This document shows positions 54,975 through 62,380 of a DNA stretch of 64,000 nucleotides, piece by piece. Where the stretch lies: the NCBI GenBank assembly GCA_963698565.1, contig CAVORH010000040.1, positions 1-64,000 on the forward strand, read 5' to 3'. Source of the stretch: Sva-07 sp963698565 (GTDB taxonomy: Bacteria > Actinomycetota > Acidimicrobiia > Acidimicrobiales > Ilumatobacteraceae). Position numbers and translations under genes: made by a program. Positions within the stretch are counted from its first letter, which is position 1. Each line of letters opens with the position of its first letter. The notes under the pieces were generated by a model. That model saw only the letters and a program-made list of their open reading frames with translations. It was not told the DNA's origin and made no database searches.

Positions 54975-55907
54975 ATGAGCGCGTGCTGTTCCCCGTCGAA
55001 CGAGTCGTCGTCGCAGCGTCCCGCTCAGTCGGTCGGGATCGCCGACGACGTGGAGATCGACCTCGTCGACCTGGGCGGCGTCGAGTTCTGGATGGGCGCT
55101 CCGGATGGCGACGGCTACGCCGACGACGGCGAAGGCCCGGTGCACCTGGTGCAACTCGACCCGTTCTCGATCGCTCCGACCACGGTCACCAACGCCGACT
55201 TCGCTGCGTTCTGCGACGCCACCGGTCACGTCACGCTCGCGGAAGCCGACCAGTGGTCGTTCGTGTTCGCCGGGCTCCTGCCCGACGACTTCCCGCCGAC
55301 CCGCGGCGTGGCGGCGGCGCCCTGGTGGCGGCAGGTGGAGGGGTCGGATTGGCGTCACCCGGCCGGGCCGCACACCACCTTCGAGGACGTGCTCGATCAC
55401 CCGGTCGTCCACGTCACCTGGGACGACGCGATGGCGTACTGCCGCTGGAGCGGCACCCGCCTGCCCACGGAAGCCGAGTGGGAGTTCGCCGCACGTGGCG
55501 GGCTCGATCGCAAGCGATTTCCGTGGGGTGACGACCTCGAGCCGGGCGGCGAGCACGTGATGAACGTGTTCCAGGGGACGTTCCCCGAGCAGGACACCGC
55601 GGCCGACGGCTTCGCGGGAACCGCCCCGGTGCGCTCGTTCCCTCCGAACGGGTACGGGCTCCACGAGACGACCGGCAACGTGTGGGAGTGGTGTGCCGAC
55701 TGGTTCCACCCGACGACGTACCGCGAGAGCGAGAAGAAGTCACCACGCGTGAACCCGGGTGGGCCGCCGGGTGGCACCCACCGCGTGATGCGCGGCGGCT
55801 CCTATCTCTGCCACGACTCGTACTGCAACCGCTACCGCGTCGGCGCCCGCAGCGCGAACACGCCCGACAGCACCACCGGCAACATCGGCTTCCGCGTCGC
55901 CCGCTGA
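54975..55907 (+). CDS. Formylglycine-generating enzyme (sulfatase maturation, SUMF1 type)
   Basis: 310 residues. LGGVEFWMGAPDGDGYADDG opens the FGE fold, TWDDAMAYCRWSGTRLPTEAEWEFAARGG is the core, and RGGSYLCHDSYCNRYRVGAR holds the two active cysteines (Cys279 and Cys284, five apart, as in the Streptomyces enzyme). It uses copper and oxygen to convert Cys in CxPxR to formylglycine. The likely client in this window is the CSPTR sulfatase at 44.8-47.7 kb. ATG 54975 (MSACCSPSN) is preferred; the longer frame runs into the heliorhodopsin gene. Confidence 0.92.
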   Translation: MSACCSPSNESSSQRPAQSVGIADDVEIDLVDLGGVEFWMGAPDGDGYADDGEGPVHLVQLDPFSIAPTTVTNADFAAFCDATGHVTLAEADQWSFVFAGLLPDDFPPTRGVAAAPWWRQVEGSDWRHPAGPHTTFEDVLDHPVVHVTWDDAMAYCRWSGTRLPTEAEWEFAARGGLDRKRFPWGDDLEPGGEHVMNVFQGTFPEQDTAADGFAGTAPVRSFPPNGYGLHETTGNVWEWCADWFHPTTYRESEKKSPRVNPGGPPGGTHRVMRGGSYLCHDSYCNRYRVGARSANTPDSTTGNIGFRVAR

Positions 55908-55929
55908 GTCGCCCACCACCGGCTCTTCT

Positions 55930-55981
55930 CGTCTGCGTTGCATTCCCGGTGGGCCGGGTCACCCGAATCTGCGCGCAAACG
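55930..55981. repeat. 52-bp intergenic palindromic repeat, copy E
   Basis: CGTCTGCG...CGCAAACG with centre CGGTGGGCCGGGTCACCCGAA. It lies between the convergent formylglycine-generating-enzyme and selO genes, where it could work as a bidirectional terminator. Confidence 0.8.
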
Positions 55982-55990
55982 GAGAAGTGA

Positions 55991-57481
55991 TCAGGTTCCG
56001 CAGAAGGTGCGGTAGCCCGCGGTGCTCTCGGGCGGTGCCGGTGCCGCGTACCGCTCCCAGCCGGCTCGCTCCTCGAAGGGATGCGTCACTGCGTCGAGGA
56101 GTTCGTCGAACGCCCCGATCTCTCCCCAGCTCGCCGCCGTCAACACCTCCTCGACCACGTGGTTGCGCGGGATGTACACCGGGTTGACGCGGTCCATCCC
56201 GTCGGCGATCGCGTGCCGGTCGTCGCCGAGCCGTGCCTCCCACCGCTCACGCCACGCATCGAACTCGCCCGGCTCGACGTACAGCGCACGGGCGGCGTTC
56301 GCGTCGCCGCGCGCGGCCGATGACAGCGACCGCAGGCCGGAGGTGTAGTCGACGCGCTGCTCGTGCATCAGCGCGAGCAGGTCGGCGACCAGCGCGTCGC
56401 CGTCGGGATCGCCGGCGGTGAGACCGAGTCTGTCGTGCATCGCGATCGACCATGCCCCGTGGAAGCGCTCGGGGAATCGCTGCAGCACCTCGGTCGCCTG
56501 CGCGATCGCGGTGTCGGTGTCGTCGTCGAACAGCGGCAGCAGTGCCTCGGCGAGGCGGGCCAGGTTCCACGTGGTGATCGCCGGCTGGTTGCCGTAGGCG
56601 TAGCGGCCGCCGTGGTCGATCGAGCTGAACACGGTCGCGGGGTCGTACGACTCCATGAACGCGCACGGCCCGTAGTCGATCGTCTCGCCCGAGATCGTGG
56701 TGTTGTCGGTGTTCATCACACCGTGGATGAAGCCGACCGCCATCCACTGCGCGACCAGTTCGGCCTGAGCGGTGACCACGTGGCCGAACAACGCGAGCGC
56801 AGGGTTGTCGGCGTCGGCAGCGGCGGGTGCATGTCGGGCGATCGCGTGGTCGGTGACCGCCTGGAGGAGCTCACGATCGCCGGTCGCCGACGCGTACTGG
56901 AACGTGCCGACACGCAGATGGCTCGACGCCACCCGGGCGAGCACGGCACCTGGCACCTGTGCGTGGCGTCCGTCGACCTCTCGCACGATCGCCTCGCCGG
57001 TGGCGACGACCGCGAGCGCTCGGGTCGTCGGGATCCCGAGCGCATGCATCGCCTCGCCGATCAGGTACTCCCGCAGCATCGGGCCGACCGCGGCTCGCCC
57101 GTCGCCGCCGCGGGCGAACGGCGTGCGGCCCGATCCCTTGAGGTGCAGGTCGCGGCGGGTGCCATCCGCGCTGACGAACTCGCCGAGCAGCAGTGCCCGG
57201 CCGTCGCCGAGCCGGGGCGAGTACCCGCCGAACTGGTGACCCGCATACGCCTGAGCCAGGGTCGTGACGCCTTCAGGAACGGCATTGCCGGCCAGGACGG
57301 CGACAGCCTCGGCGGATCGGAGCGTCTCGGGGTCGAGCCCCAACTCGGCCGCGAGTGGCTCGTTGAGGACGAGCAGAGACGGATCGGCCACCGGTACCGG
57401 TGCCCACGGTTCGTACAGCCCGGCAAGTTCACGGGCGAATGAGTCGTCGAGGTCGAAACGAGGGCCAGCGGCGACGGACAT
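55991..57481 (-). CDS. selO: SelO/YdiU protein adenylyltransferase (pseudokinase)
   Basis: 496 residues. SelO-family hallmarks: YAGHQFGGYSPRLGDGRALLLGE, LHLKGSGRTPFARGGDGRA (nucleotide loop), LIGEAMHALGIPTTRALAVV, GVMNTDNTTISGETIDYGPC (metal-binding Asn/Asp), and the C-terminal NPVYIPRNHVVEE and YRTFCGT. It transfers AMP to Ser/Thr/Tyr on other proteins in redox stress. The penultimate-region residue that is selenocysteine in animals is Cys here, which is normal for bacteria. Confidence 0.94.
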   Translation of the reverse strand: MSVAAGPRFDLDDSFARELAGLYEPWAPVPVADPSLLVLNEPLAAELGLDPETLRSAEAVAVLAGNAVPEGVTTLAQAYAGHQFGGYSPRLGDGRALLLGEFVSADGTRRDLHLKGSGRTPFARGGDGRAAVGPMLREYLIGEAMHALGIPTTRALAVVATGEAIVREVDGRHAQVPGAVLARVASSHLRVGTFQYASATGDRELLQAVTDHAIARHAPAAADADNPALALFGHVVTAQAELVAQWMAVGFIHGVMNTDNTTISGETIDYGPCAFMESYDPATVFSSIDHGGRYAYGNQPAITTWNLARLAEALLPLFDDDTDTAIAQATEVLQRFPERFHGAWSIAMHDRLGLTAGDPDGDALVADLLALMHEQRVDYTSGLRSLSSAARGDANAARALYVEPGEFDAWRERWEARLGDDRHAIADGMDRVNPVYIPRNHVVEEVLTAASWGEIGAFDELLDAVTHPFEERAGWERYAAPAPPESTAGYRTFCGT

Positions 57482-57538
57482 GCGTCCAGCCTAGGAATCG
57501 CTGTGCACGATGTGTCCGACACAGCGTGCATGCGCAAC

Positions 57539-57865
57539 TCACTCCTGGAAGAGGACCTTGGTGGGGGTGATGCGCAGGACGACGCGTTGCTGCTCGTCGA
57601 GCATCGAGATGATCGTGGCGGGATCGGGCGTCGGGTTGCCCGACAGTGCGCCGAAGATCTGCGCCGTGAGCTCGGCGCGCAGCGGGTCGGCGTCGATCGG
57701 CTCGACCTCCCCGTACACGACGAGATGGATGCGTCCGTCCGGCACCGTCATCGGTATCACCGCCGCCGGGACTTCGACGATCCGGGCGAGGTCGGCCCAG
57801 CGCTCTCGGACTGCCGCGGCGACCGAGGCGTCGTCGACGACGACAGCGAACCCAGGACCGAGCAA
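57539..57865 (-). CDS. Small PNPOx-like protein, start uncertain
   Basis: 108 residues from TTG 57865. GRIHLVVYGEVEPIDADPLRAEL and LDEQQRVVLRITPTKVLFQE resemble the C-terminal half of pyridoxamine-phosphate-oxidase-fold proteins. The frame stays open upstream (RHRAPRPLDELLGPGFAVVV) into the stop region of the neighbouring hydrolase, but I see no start with a ribosome binding site. It may be a short member or an N-terminally truncated gene. Confidence 0.5.
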   Translation of the reverse strand: MLGPGFAVVVDDASVAAAVRERWADLARIVEVPAAVIPMTVPDGRIHLVVYGEVEPIDADPLRAELTAQIFGALSGNPTPDPATIISMLDEQQRVVLRITPTKVLFQE

Positions 57866-57941
57866 CTCGTCGAGCGGTCTCGGCGCTCGGTGCCGACCCT
57901 GAGCGTTGCGCGGTTCGAGTGAGGATCGTCGCCAGGGCGAG

Positions 57942-58981
57942 TCAGTTGGCGGCCGCCGCGAGCCACTCGACGAGTTGGGGGACCTTGTCGTCGATGGTGT
58001 GGCCCCCAGGTGTGATCGTCAGTGTGACGTCGCGCCCGGCCTCGGCGAGCCGGAGATCCAGGAGCTGGGCGGAGTCGATGTAGCTGACGACGCCGTCCGC
58101 GAGCTGATCGAGCCGATCGAGGTCGTCGCGGATCGAACCGGACGGATCGCGTTGAGCGAGCCATCCGGTGTCGTCCCACGGATCGCCGGTCGACCTCGGC
58201 GCCGTGCCGTCCTCGGCCGCCCAGAGGAAGAACGTCGCATCGAGATCGTCCGGCCAGGCGGTGGGCTCCGTGAACCTTGCGACCAGCGCCTGCATCGCGT
58301 CGAGGTCGTCGCGGAACGCATCGTCGAACGCCTCGGACTGCCAGAAGTACTCGCCATCACCGAGGACGACACCCACCACGGGATCCGGTGCCGGTCGGGC
58401 GTTGCAGCCCGCGATGGCGGTGTCGCTCGGTCCGAGGGCCGACGTGAGTGCGGGGCCGGTTCCCGCGGAGAATCCGTACACCACCGTGCGAGCGGCATCC
58501 CCACCGTGATCGGCTGCATGTTGCTGCGCAGAGGCCACGGCACAGTTCGCCGCATCCGTCAGCATCTCGAGGTCGTCGATCCCGATGGGGAACGGATCCC
58601 CCGCATACCACGTCGGCGCGTACACCATCATTCCCGCCGCGGCTGCCGCAGCGGCCACCGTCGTGTTCGACGCCGCGTCCTTCCCCTGACCGGAGCGGCC
58701 GTGGAACGCGACCACGACGGGCCAGGGTCCGGGCCCGACCGGCGTGTAGACGTCCATTGGCAACTCGACGCCGTCGACCGTCATGTAGACGAGATCGTCG
58801 TCGTCGTGAACGGTGGATCCGGGAGCGAAGACGTGTCGGTCACCGGGAGGGTGGACGTGGTCGTTGCTGCCGATGTGGGTGGAGGCGCGTTCGGGGTCAC
58901 CGAGGACGTGTCGGAGGTGTTCGAGCATCCGGCTGCGATGAGCGCTGCGATCACCGCCACGAAACCGAAACGACCACCCAT
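57942..58981 (-). CDS. Lipoprotein alpha/beta-hydrolase, frameshifted
   Basis: About 346 residues if one base is missing near 58795. The N-terminus MGGRFGFVAVIAALIAAGC is a lipoprotein signal (AAGC lipobox) followed by a Thr/Ser/Pro spacer. The frame ends TTTTISST, and the hydrolase continues one frame over as DLVYMTVDGVELPMDVYTP. The slip lies in an ACG-ACG-ACG run, a common indel spot. Catalytic core: VVAFHGRSGQG oxyanion loop, nucleophile in VVYGFSAGTG and His in ITPGGHTID. Secreted esterase of the dienelactone-hydrolase-like type. It follows the GntR gene after 4 nt. Confidence 0.75.
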
Positions 58982-58985
58982 CTGC

Positions 58986-59721
58986 TCATCCTCGCACGTG
59001 TTCGACCGGGGTGCCCGTGGGGTGGACGGCGTCGATCGGTGTCGTGCGAGCGGCGATCGATTGAAGGGTGCCGATCGTGTGGGAGAGGTGGCGGGTCAGC
59101 TCCTCAGCGGCGCCGACTGCGTCGCCCGCGACGGCGAGGTCCCGCAGGCGGCGGTGCGACTCGGCAAGGTTGTACGTCGCCGGCCTGGCGAGCGCACTGA
59201 CCTTCATCATCAGCCCGGCCCGATCGGACAGCAGCGTCGACAGCCGCAGCATCCAGGTCGAGTCGCAGCACGACAGCAGCTCGCGGTGGAAGGCCGCGTG
59301 GTCGCTCGCTGTCGAGAGCCGACTCGCCGTCAGCGCCTGCCAGGCATGCTTCGACGCGAGCGGCGTATCCGGCGTCGGCCTTGGCCACCGATCGTTCGAG
59401 GGCCATCGGCTCGAGTACCTGTCGCAGCTCGTAGATTTCGACGGCTTCGCCGAGGTCGACCGTTGCCACCCGGGCAGAACCGTGGGCCTGCAGCTCGACG
59501 AGCCCTTCCGCGGCGAGCCTGCCGAGTGCTTCGCGCAACGGGGTGGCGGAGACCCCGAGTTCCTTGGCGAGCGTGGAGATCACCAGTGGATCACCCGGCT
59601 GGAGGCGTCCGCCGACGATGGCCTCGCGGAGACGGTGGTCTGCCCACGCCGCTCGGGTCATCGGGACGTCCGCGTCCAGCACGGACATCCTGCTGGTGGG
59701 GGAGTCGGTCATGGAGTTCAT
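58986..59721 (-). CDS. GntR-family (FadR/FCD) regulator, frameshifted
   Basis: About 244 residues after removing one extra base near 59304. The winged helix (ADHRLREAIVGGRLQPGDPLVIS, LAKELGVSATPLREALGRLAAEGLV) is in one frame. The FCD ligand domain continues one base over as DHAAFHRELLSCCDSTWMLRLS and ESHRRLRDLAVAGDAVGAAEEL. The start is ATG 59721 or 59712. Divergent from the aromatic operon, with a palindromic operator in the spacer: it almost surely represses that operon until an acid effector binds. Confidence 0.82.
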
Positions 59722-59748
59722 CCTCTCACATCCGGCATTGACTCGTAC

Positions 59749-59760
59749 ATCATATATGAT
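59749..59760. promoter_or_regulatory. GntR operator ATCATATATGAT
   Basis: Perfect 12-bp AT-rich palindrome in GC-rich DNA, between the divergent GntR and FAH starts. A half-site (CCATGAT) follows. TTGACT at 59738-59743 may be a -35 element. FCD-type GntR proteins bind short AT-centred palindromes like this. Confidence 0.75.
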
Positions 59761-59773
59761 CCATGATGTCGCG

Positions 59774-60640
59774 ATGGGATTCCGCCTCGCCAACATCGCC
59801 GGTCGAGCAGCGCTCGTCTCCGGCGACCACTACACCGACCTCGCCACGCACTCATCGGGTGCGCTCGGCCCCGACCCGATGGAGGCACTCGCCCGTCCCG
59901 ACCTCCTCGCCGAACTCTCGGCCGGGCTCGACGACTCGTCGGTCACGGGACTGCTCGCCGACGTCGTTCTGGGCCCGCCGGTCCCACGTCCGCAGAAGTC
60001 GTTCGCTGTTGGCCTCAACTACCGGGCGCACGCCGCCGAAGGCGGGATGGAGGTGCCGGACAGCCCGCTGGTGTTCACCAAGTTCCCGTCGTGCATCGTC
60101 GGACCGACCGCTGACGTCGAGATGCGCAGCGACGGCTGCGACTACGAGGGTGAGCTGCTCGTCGTGATCGGCAGGGGCGGCAAGGACATCAGCGTCGCCG
60201 ACGCCTGGGACCACGTCGTCGGCCTCACGGTCAGCCAGGACATCTCCGACCGTCCGGCGCAGTTCGCGGCGAAGCCGCCGCACTTCGACCTCGGCAAGTC
60301 GTTCGACACGTTCGGCCCGACCGGACCGGTGCTCGTGTCGGTCGACGAGGTCGCCGATCGCGACGACCTGCACATCACGTGCTCGGTCAACGGCGAGGTG
60401 CGCCAGGACGACACCACCGCCAACATGATCTTCGACGTCCCGACGCTGATCAGCTACCTCTCGCACATCACGACGCTCGTCACCGGTGACGTGATCTTCA
60501 CCGGCACCCCGGAGGGCATCGGCGCCGCGCAGGGCAGGTACCTCGCCGACGGCGACGTGATCACCACCACGATCGACGGCATCGGCACGATGACCAACCG
60601 CTGCGTCCGGGTCAGCGACTACGCCAAGGTCGGTGCGTGA
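59774..60640 (+). CDS. Fumarylacetoacetate hydrolase (FAH) family protein
   Basis: 288 residues. GFRLANIAGRAALV opening; FAVGLNYRAHAAEGG, FTKFPSCIVGP, the metal-binding glutamates in CDYEGELLVVIG, GLTVSQDISDR, GKSFDTFGPTGPVLV and FTGTPEGIG are FAH family marks. It would hydrolyse or hydrate/decarboxylate a ring-cleavage product. An upstream in-frame ATG at 59756 sits inside the operator, so ATG 59774 is preferred. First gene of the operon; its stop overlaps the next start (TGATG). Confidence 0.92.
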   Translation: MGFRLANIAGRAALVSGDHYTDLATHSSGALGPDPMEALARPDLLAELSAGLDDSSVTGLLADVVLGPPVPRPQKSFAVGLNYRAHAAEGGMEVPDSPLVFTKFPSCIVGPTADVEMRSDGCDYEGELLVVIGRGGKDISVADAWDHVVGLTVSQDISDRPAQFAAKPPHFDLGKSFDTFGPTGPVLVSVDEVADRDDLHITCSVNGEVRQDDTTANMIFDVPTLISYLSHITTLVTGDVIFTGTPEGIGAAQGRYLADGDVITTTIDGIGTMTNRCVRVSDYAKVGA

Positions 60641-61596
60641 TGGCGCTCAACGGATTGCTCGACATCGAACTTGCCGTGCCGGATCCCGCCGAACTCGCAG
60701 CGTTCTGGGAGCGCCACGGTCTGCGCCGTACCGACGACGGTGTGCTCGGCACCGCCGATCGTGACGTGCAGATGCGCATCGCCGAGGGCACGCACCGTCA
60801 TCTCTCCGAGTTGCACCTGAGCTGCGACAGCGAGCAGGACCTGGCCGACATCGCCGGGCGCATCGGGGCGATGGGCGTGGACTCGACCATCTCGGGCACG
60901 ACGCTGCGCTGCATCGACCCGGTCTTCAAGCACCGCGTCGTGATCGACGTCGGCGCGCCGCACCCGCTGTCACCCGCACAGCAACGTGCGTACAACGGCC
61001 CCGGCGAACAGCTGCGCGCGAACGCCCGCGCCGCGGCCGCTGTCGAGGCCGAACCCAGAGCGCCGCGACGGCTCGGCCACGTCGTCCTCGGCACGCCGCA
61101 TCTCGGTGAGGCGACAGCGTTCTTCTTCGACGGGCTCGGCTTCAAGGTCTCCGACCAGGTCCTCAACGGCGTCGCCACCTTCGGGCGCATCGAGTCCGAC
61201 CACCACAATCTGCTGCTCCAGCCGGCGTCGACCAGCTACCTCAACCACTACGCGTTCGAGGTCGACGACATCGACGCCGTCGGGGCAGCCGGCACGGCGG
61301 TGGTCGCCGAGCGCGCCGAGTCGCACGTGGTGGGCGTCGGTCGCCACAATCTCGGCTCGAACGTCTTCTGGTACCTCACCGACCCGGCCGGCACCTACTT
61401 CGAGTTCTTCTCCGACATGGACCAGATCGTCGACGACGACGCCTGGGAGCGCGAACAGCTGAAGCGCGACTGGGAAGGATCCGACGGCCCGGCGGGATTC
61501 TCCGTGTGGGGGCCGAAGGAGCCGCCGCCGGAATTCTTCAACCCGCTCGACCTCGACGTCATCGGCGCCGCTCGCGAAGCTCTCGGCTGGGACTGA
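60640..61596 (+). CDS. Type I extradiol (catechol 2,3-) dioxygenase
   Basis: 318 residues, two VOC domains. The iron ligands of the second domain can be read: His in RLGHVVLGTPH, His in LNHYAFEVDD and Glu in GTYFEFFSDMD. It cleaves a catechol next to the two hydroxyls. An N-terminal VOC half without metal ligands is normal for the family. It sits between FAH and SDR genes in a tight operon, which fits meta-cleavage of a hydroxylated aromatic. Confidence 0.9.
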   Translation: MALNGLLDIELAVPDPAELAAFWERHGLRRTDDGVLGTADRDVQMRIAEGTHRHLSELHLSCDSEQDLADIAGRIGAMGVDSTISGTTLRCIDPVFKHRVVIDVGAPHPLSPAQQRAYNGPGEQLRANARAAAAVEAEPRAPRRLGHVVLGTPHLGEATAFFFDGLGFKVSDQVLNGVATFGRIESDHHNLLLQPASTSYLNHYAFEVDDIDAVGAAGTAVVAERAESHVVGVGRHNLGSNVFWYLTDPAGTYFEFFSDMDQIVDDDAWEREQLKRDWEGSDGPAGFSVWGPKEPPPEFFNPLDLDVIGAAREALGWD

Positions 61597-61600
61597 CCGC

Positions 61601-62380
61601 GTGGACCTCGGGATCAGCGGTCGCCGTGCCGTCCTGCTCGCCTCCAGTCGCGGCCTCGGCCGGGCCTGTGCCGAGAGCATCGCCCGCGAGGGCGTCGACG
61701 TGGTCGTCAACGGACGGACCGCCGACGACGTGGCGTCGGCGGTCGAGGAGCTGCGTGACCGCTACGACGTGCAGGTCACCGGCGTGGTCGGCGACTCCTC
61801 GACCACTGAGGTCCACGACGCCCTCCTCGCCGCGTGCCGGGAGCCCGACATCGTCCTGCTCAACGGCGAGGGCCCGTCCCCGATGCCGTTCGGCCGCATC
61901 GACGAAGCGGCGATGGAAGCATCGCTGCAGCAGTCGTTGATCGGCCCGCTGATGTTCGTGCAGCGCGTGCTGCCCGGGATGTGTGAGCGCGGGTTCGGGC
62001 GGATCGTCGCGATCAGCTCGGCGATGGTGAAGTCGCCGAACCCGATGATGAGCCTCTCGCACGGTCCGCGCCTCGGTCTCACCGGCGTGCTCAAGGGGCT
62101 CTCGAAGGACGTCGTTCGGCACAACGTGACGATCAACCAGCTGCTTCCCGAACGGTTCGACACCGGCCGTCAACAGCAGATGGCCAACCTGGTGACGCAG
62201 ATGAAGGGCATCACCTACGACGAGGCCCGCGCCGAGCAGGTGGCCTCGATCAAGGCGGGGCGCCTCGGTCGCCCCGAGGAGTTCGGCGACGCGTTCGCCT
62301 TTCTCTGCGCGGCGCAGAGCGGGTACCTGAGCGGTCAGAACCTGCAACTCGACGGTGGCAGCTACGAAGGGGTGTTCTGA
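61601..62380 (+). CDS. Short-chain dehydrogenase/reductase, atypical catalytic motif
   Basis: 259 residues with a GTG start. The nucleotide loop LLASSRGLGRACAESIA and the Ser region IVAISSAMVKSP are present, but the YxxxK motif is replaced by LSHGPRLGLTG (His for Tyr, Arg for Lys). From memory a divergent SDR group shares an S-(N/H)-G-x-R motif here, so this is probably family-wide rather than damage. The ending PEEFGDAFAFLCA and LSGQNLQLDGG is standard. Its stop overlaps the monooxygenase start (TGATG). Confidence 0.87.
   Translation: MDLGISGRRAVLLASSRGLGRACAESIAREGVDVVVNGRTADDVASAVEELRDRYDVQVTGVVGDSSTTEVHDALLAACREPDIVLLNGEGPSPMPFGRIDEAAMEASLQQSLIGPLMFVQRVLPGMCERGFGRIVAISSAMVKSPNPMMSLSHGPRLGLTGVLKGLSKDVVRHNVTINQLLPERFDTGRQQQMANLVTQMKGITYDEARAEQVASIKAGRLGRPEEFGDAFAFLCAAQSGYLSGQNLQLDGGSYEGVF

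Noticed and set aside
55991..57481. SelO as a second selenoprotein
   Set aside because: The C-terminal position is an ordinary TGC Cys codon (TFCGT), as in most bacteria.
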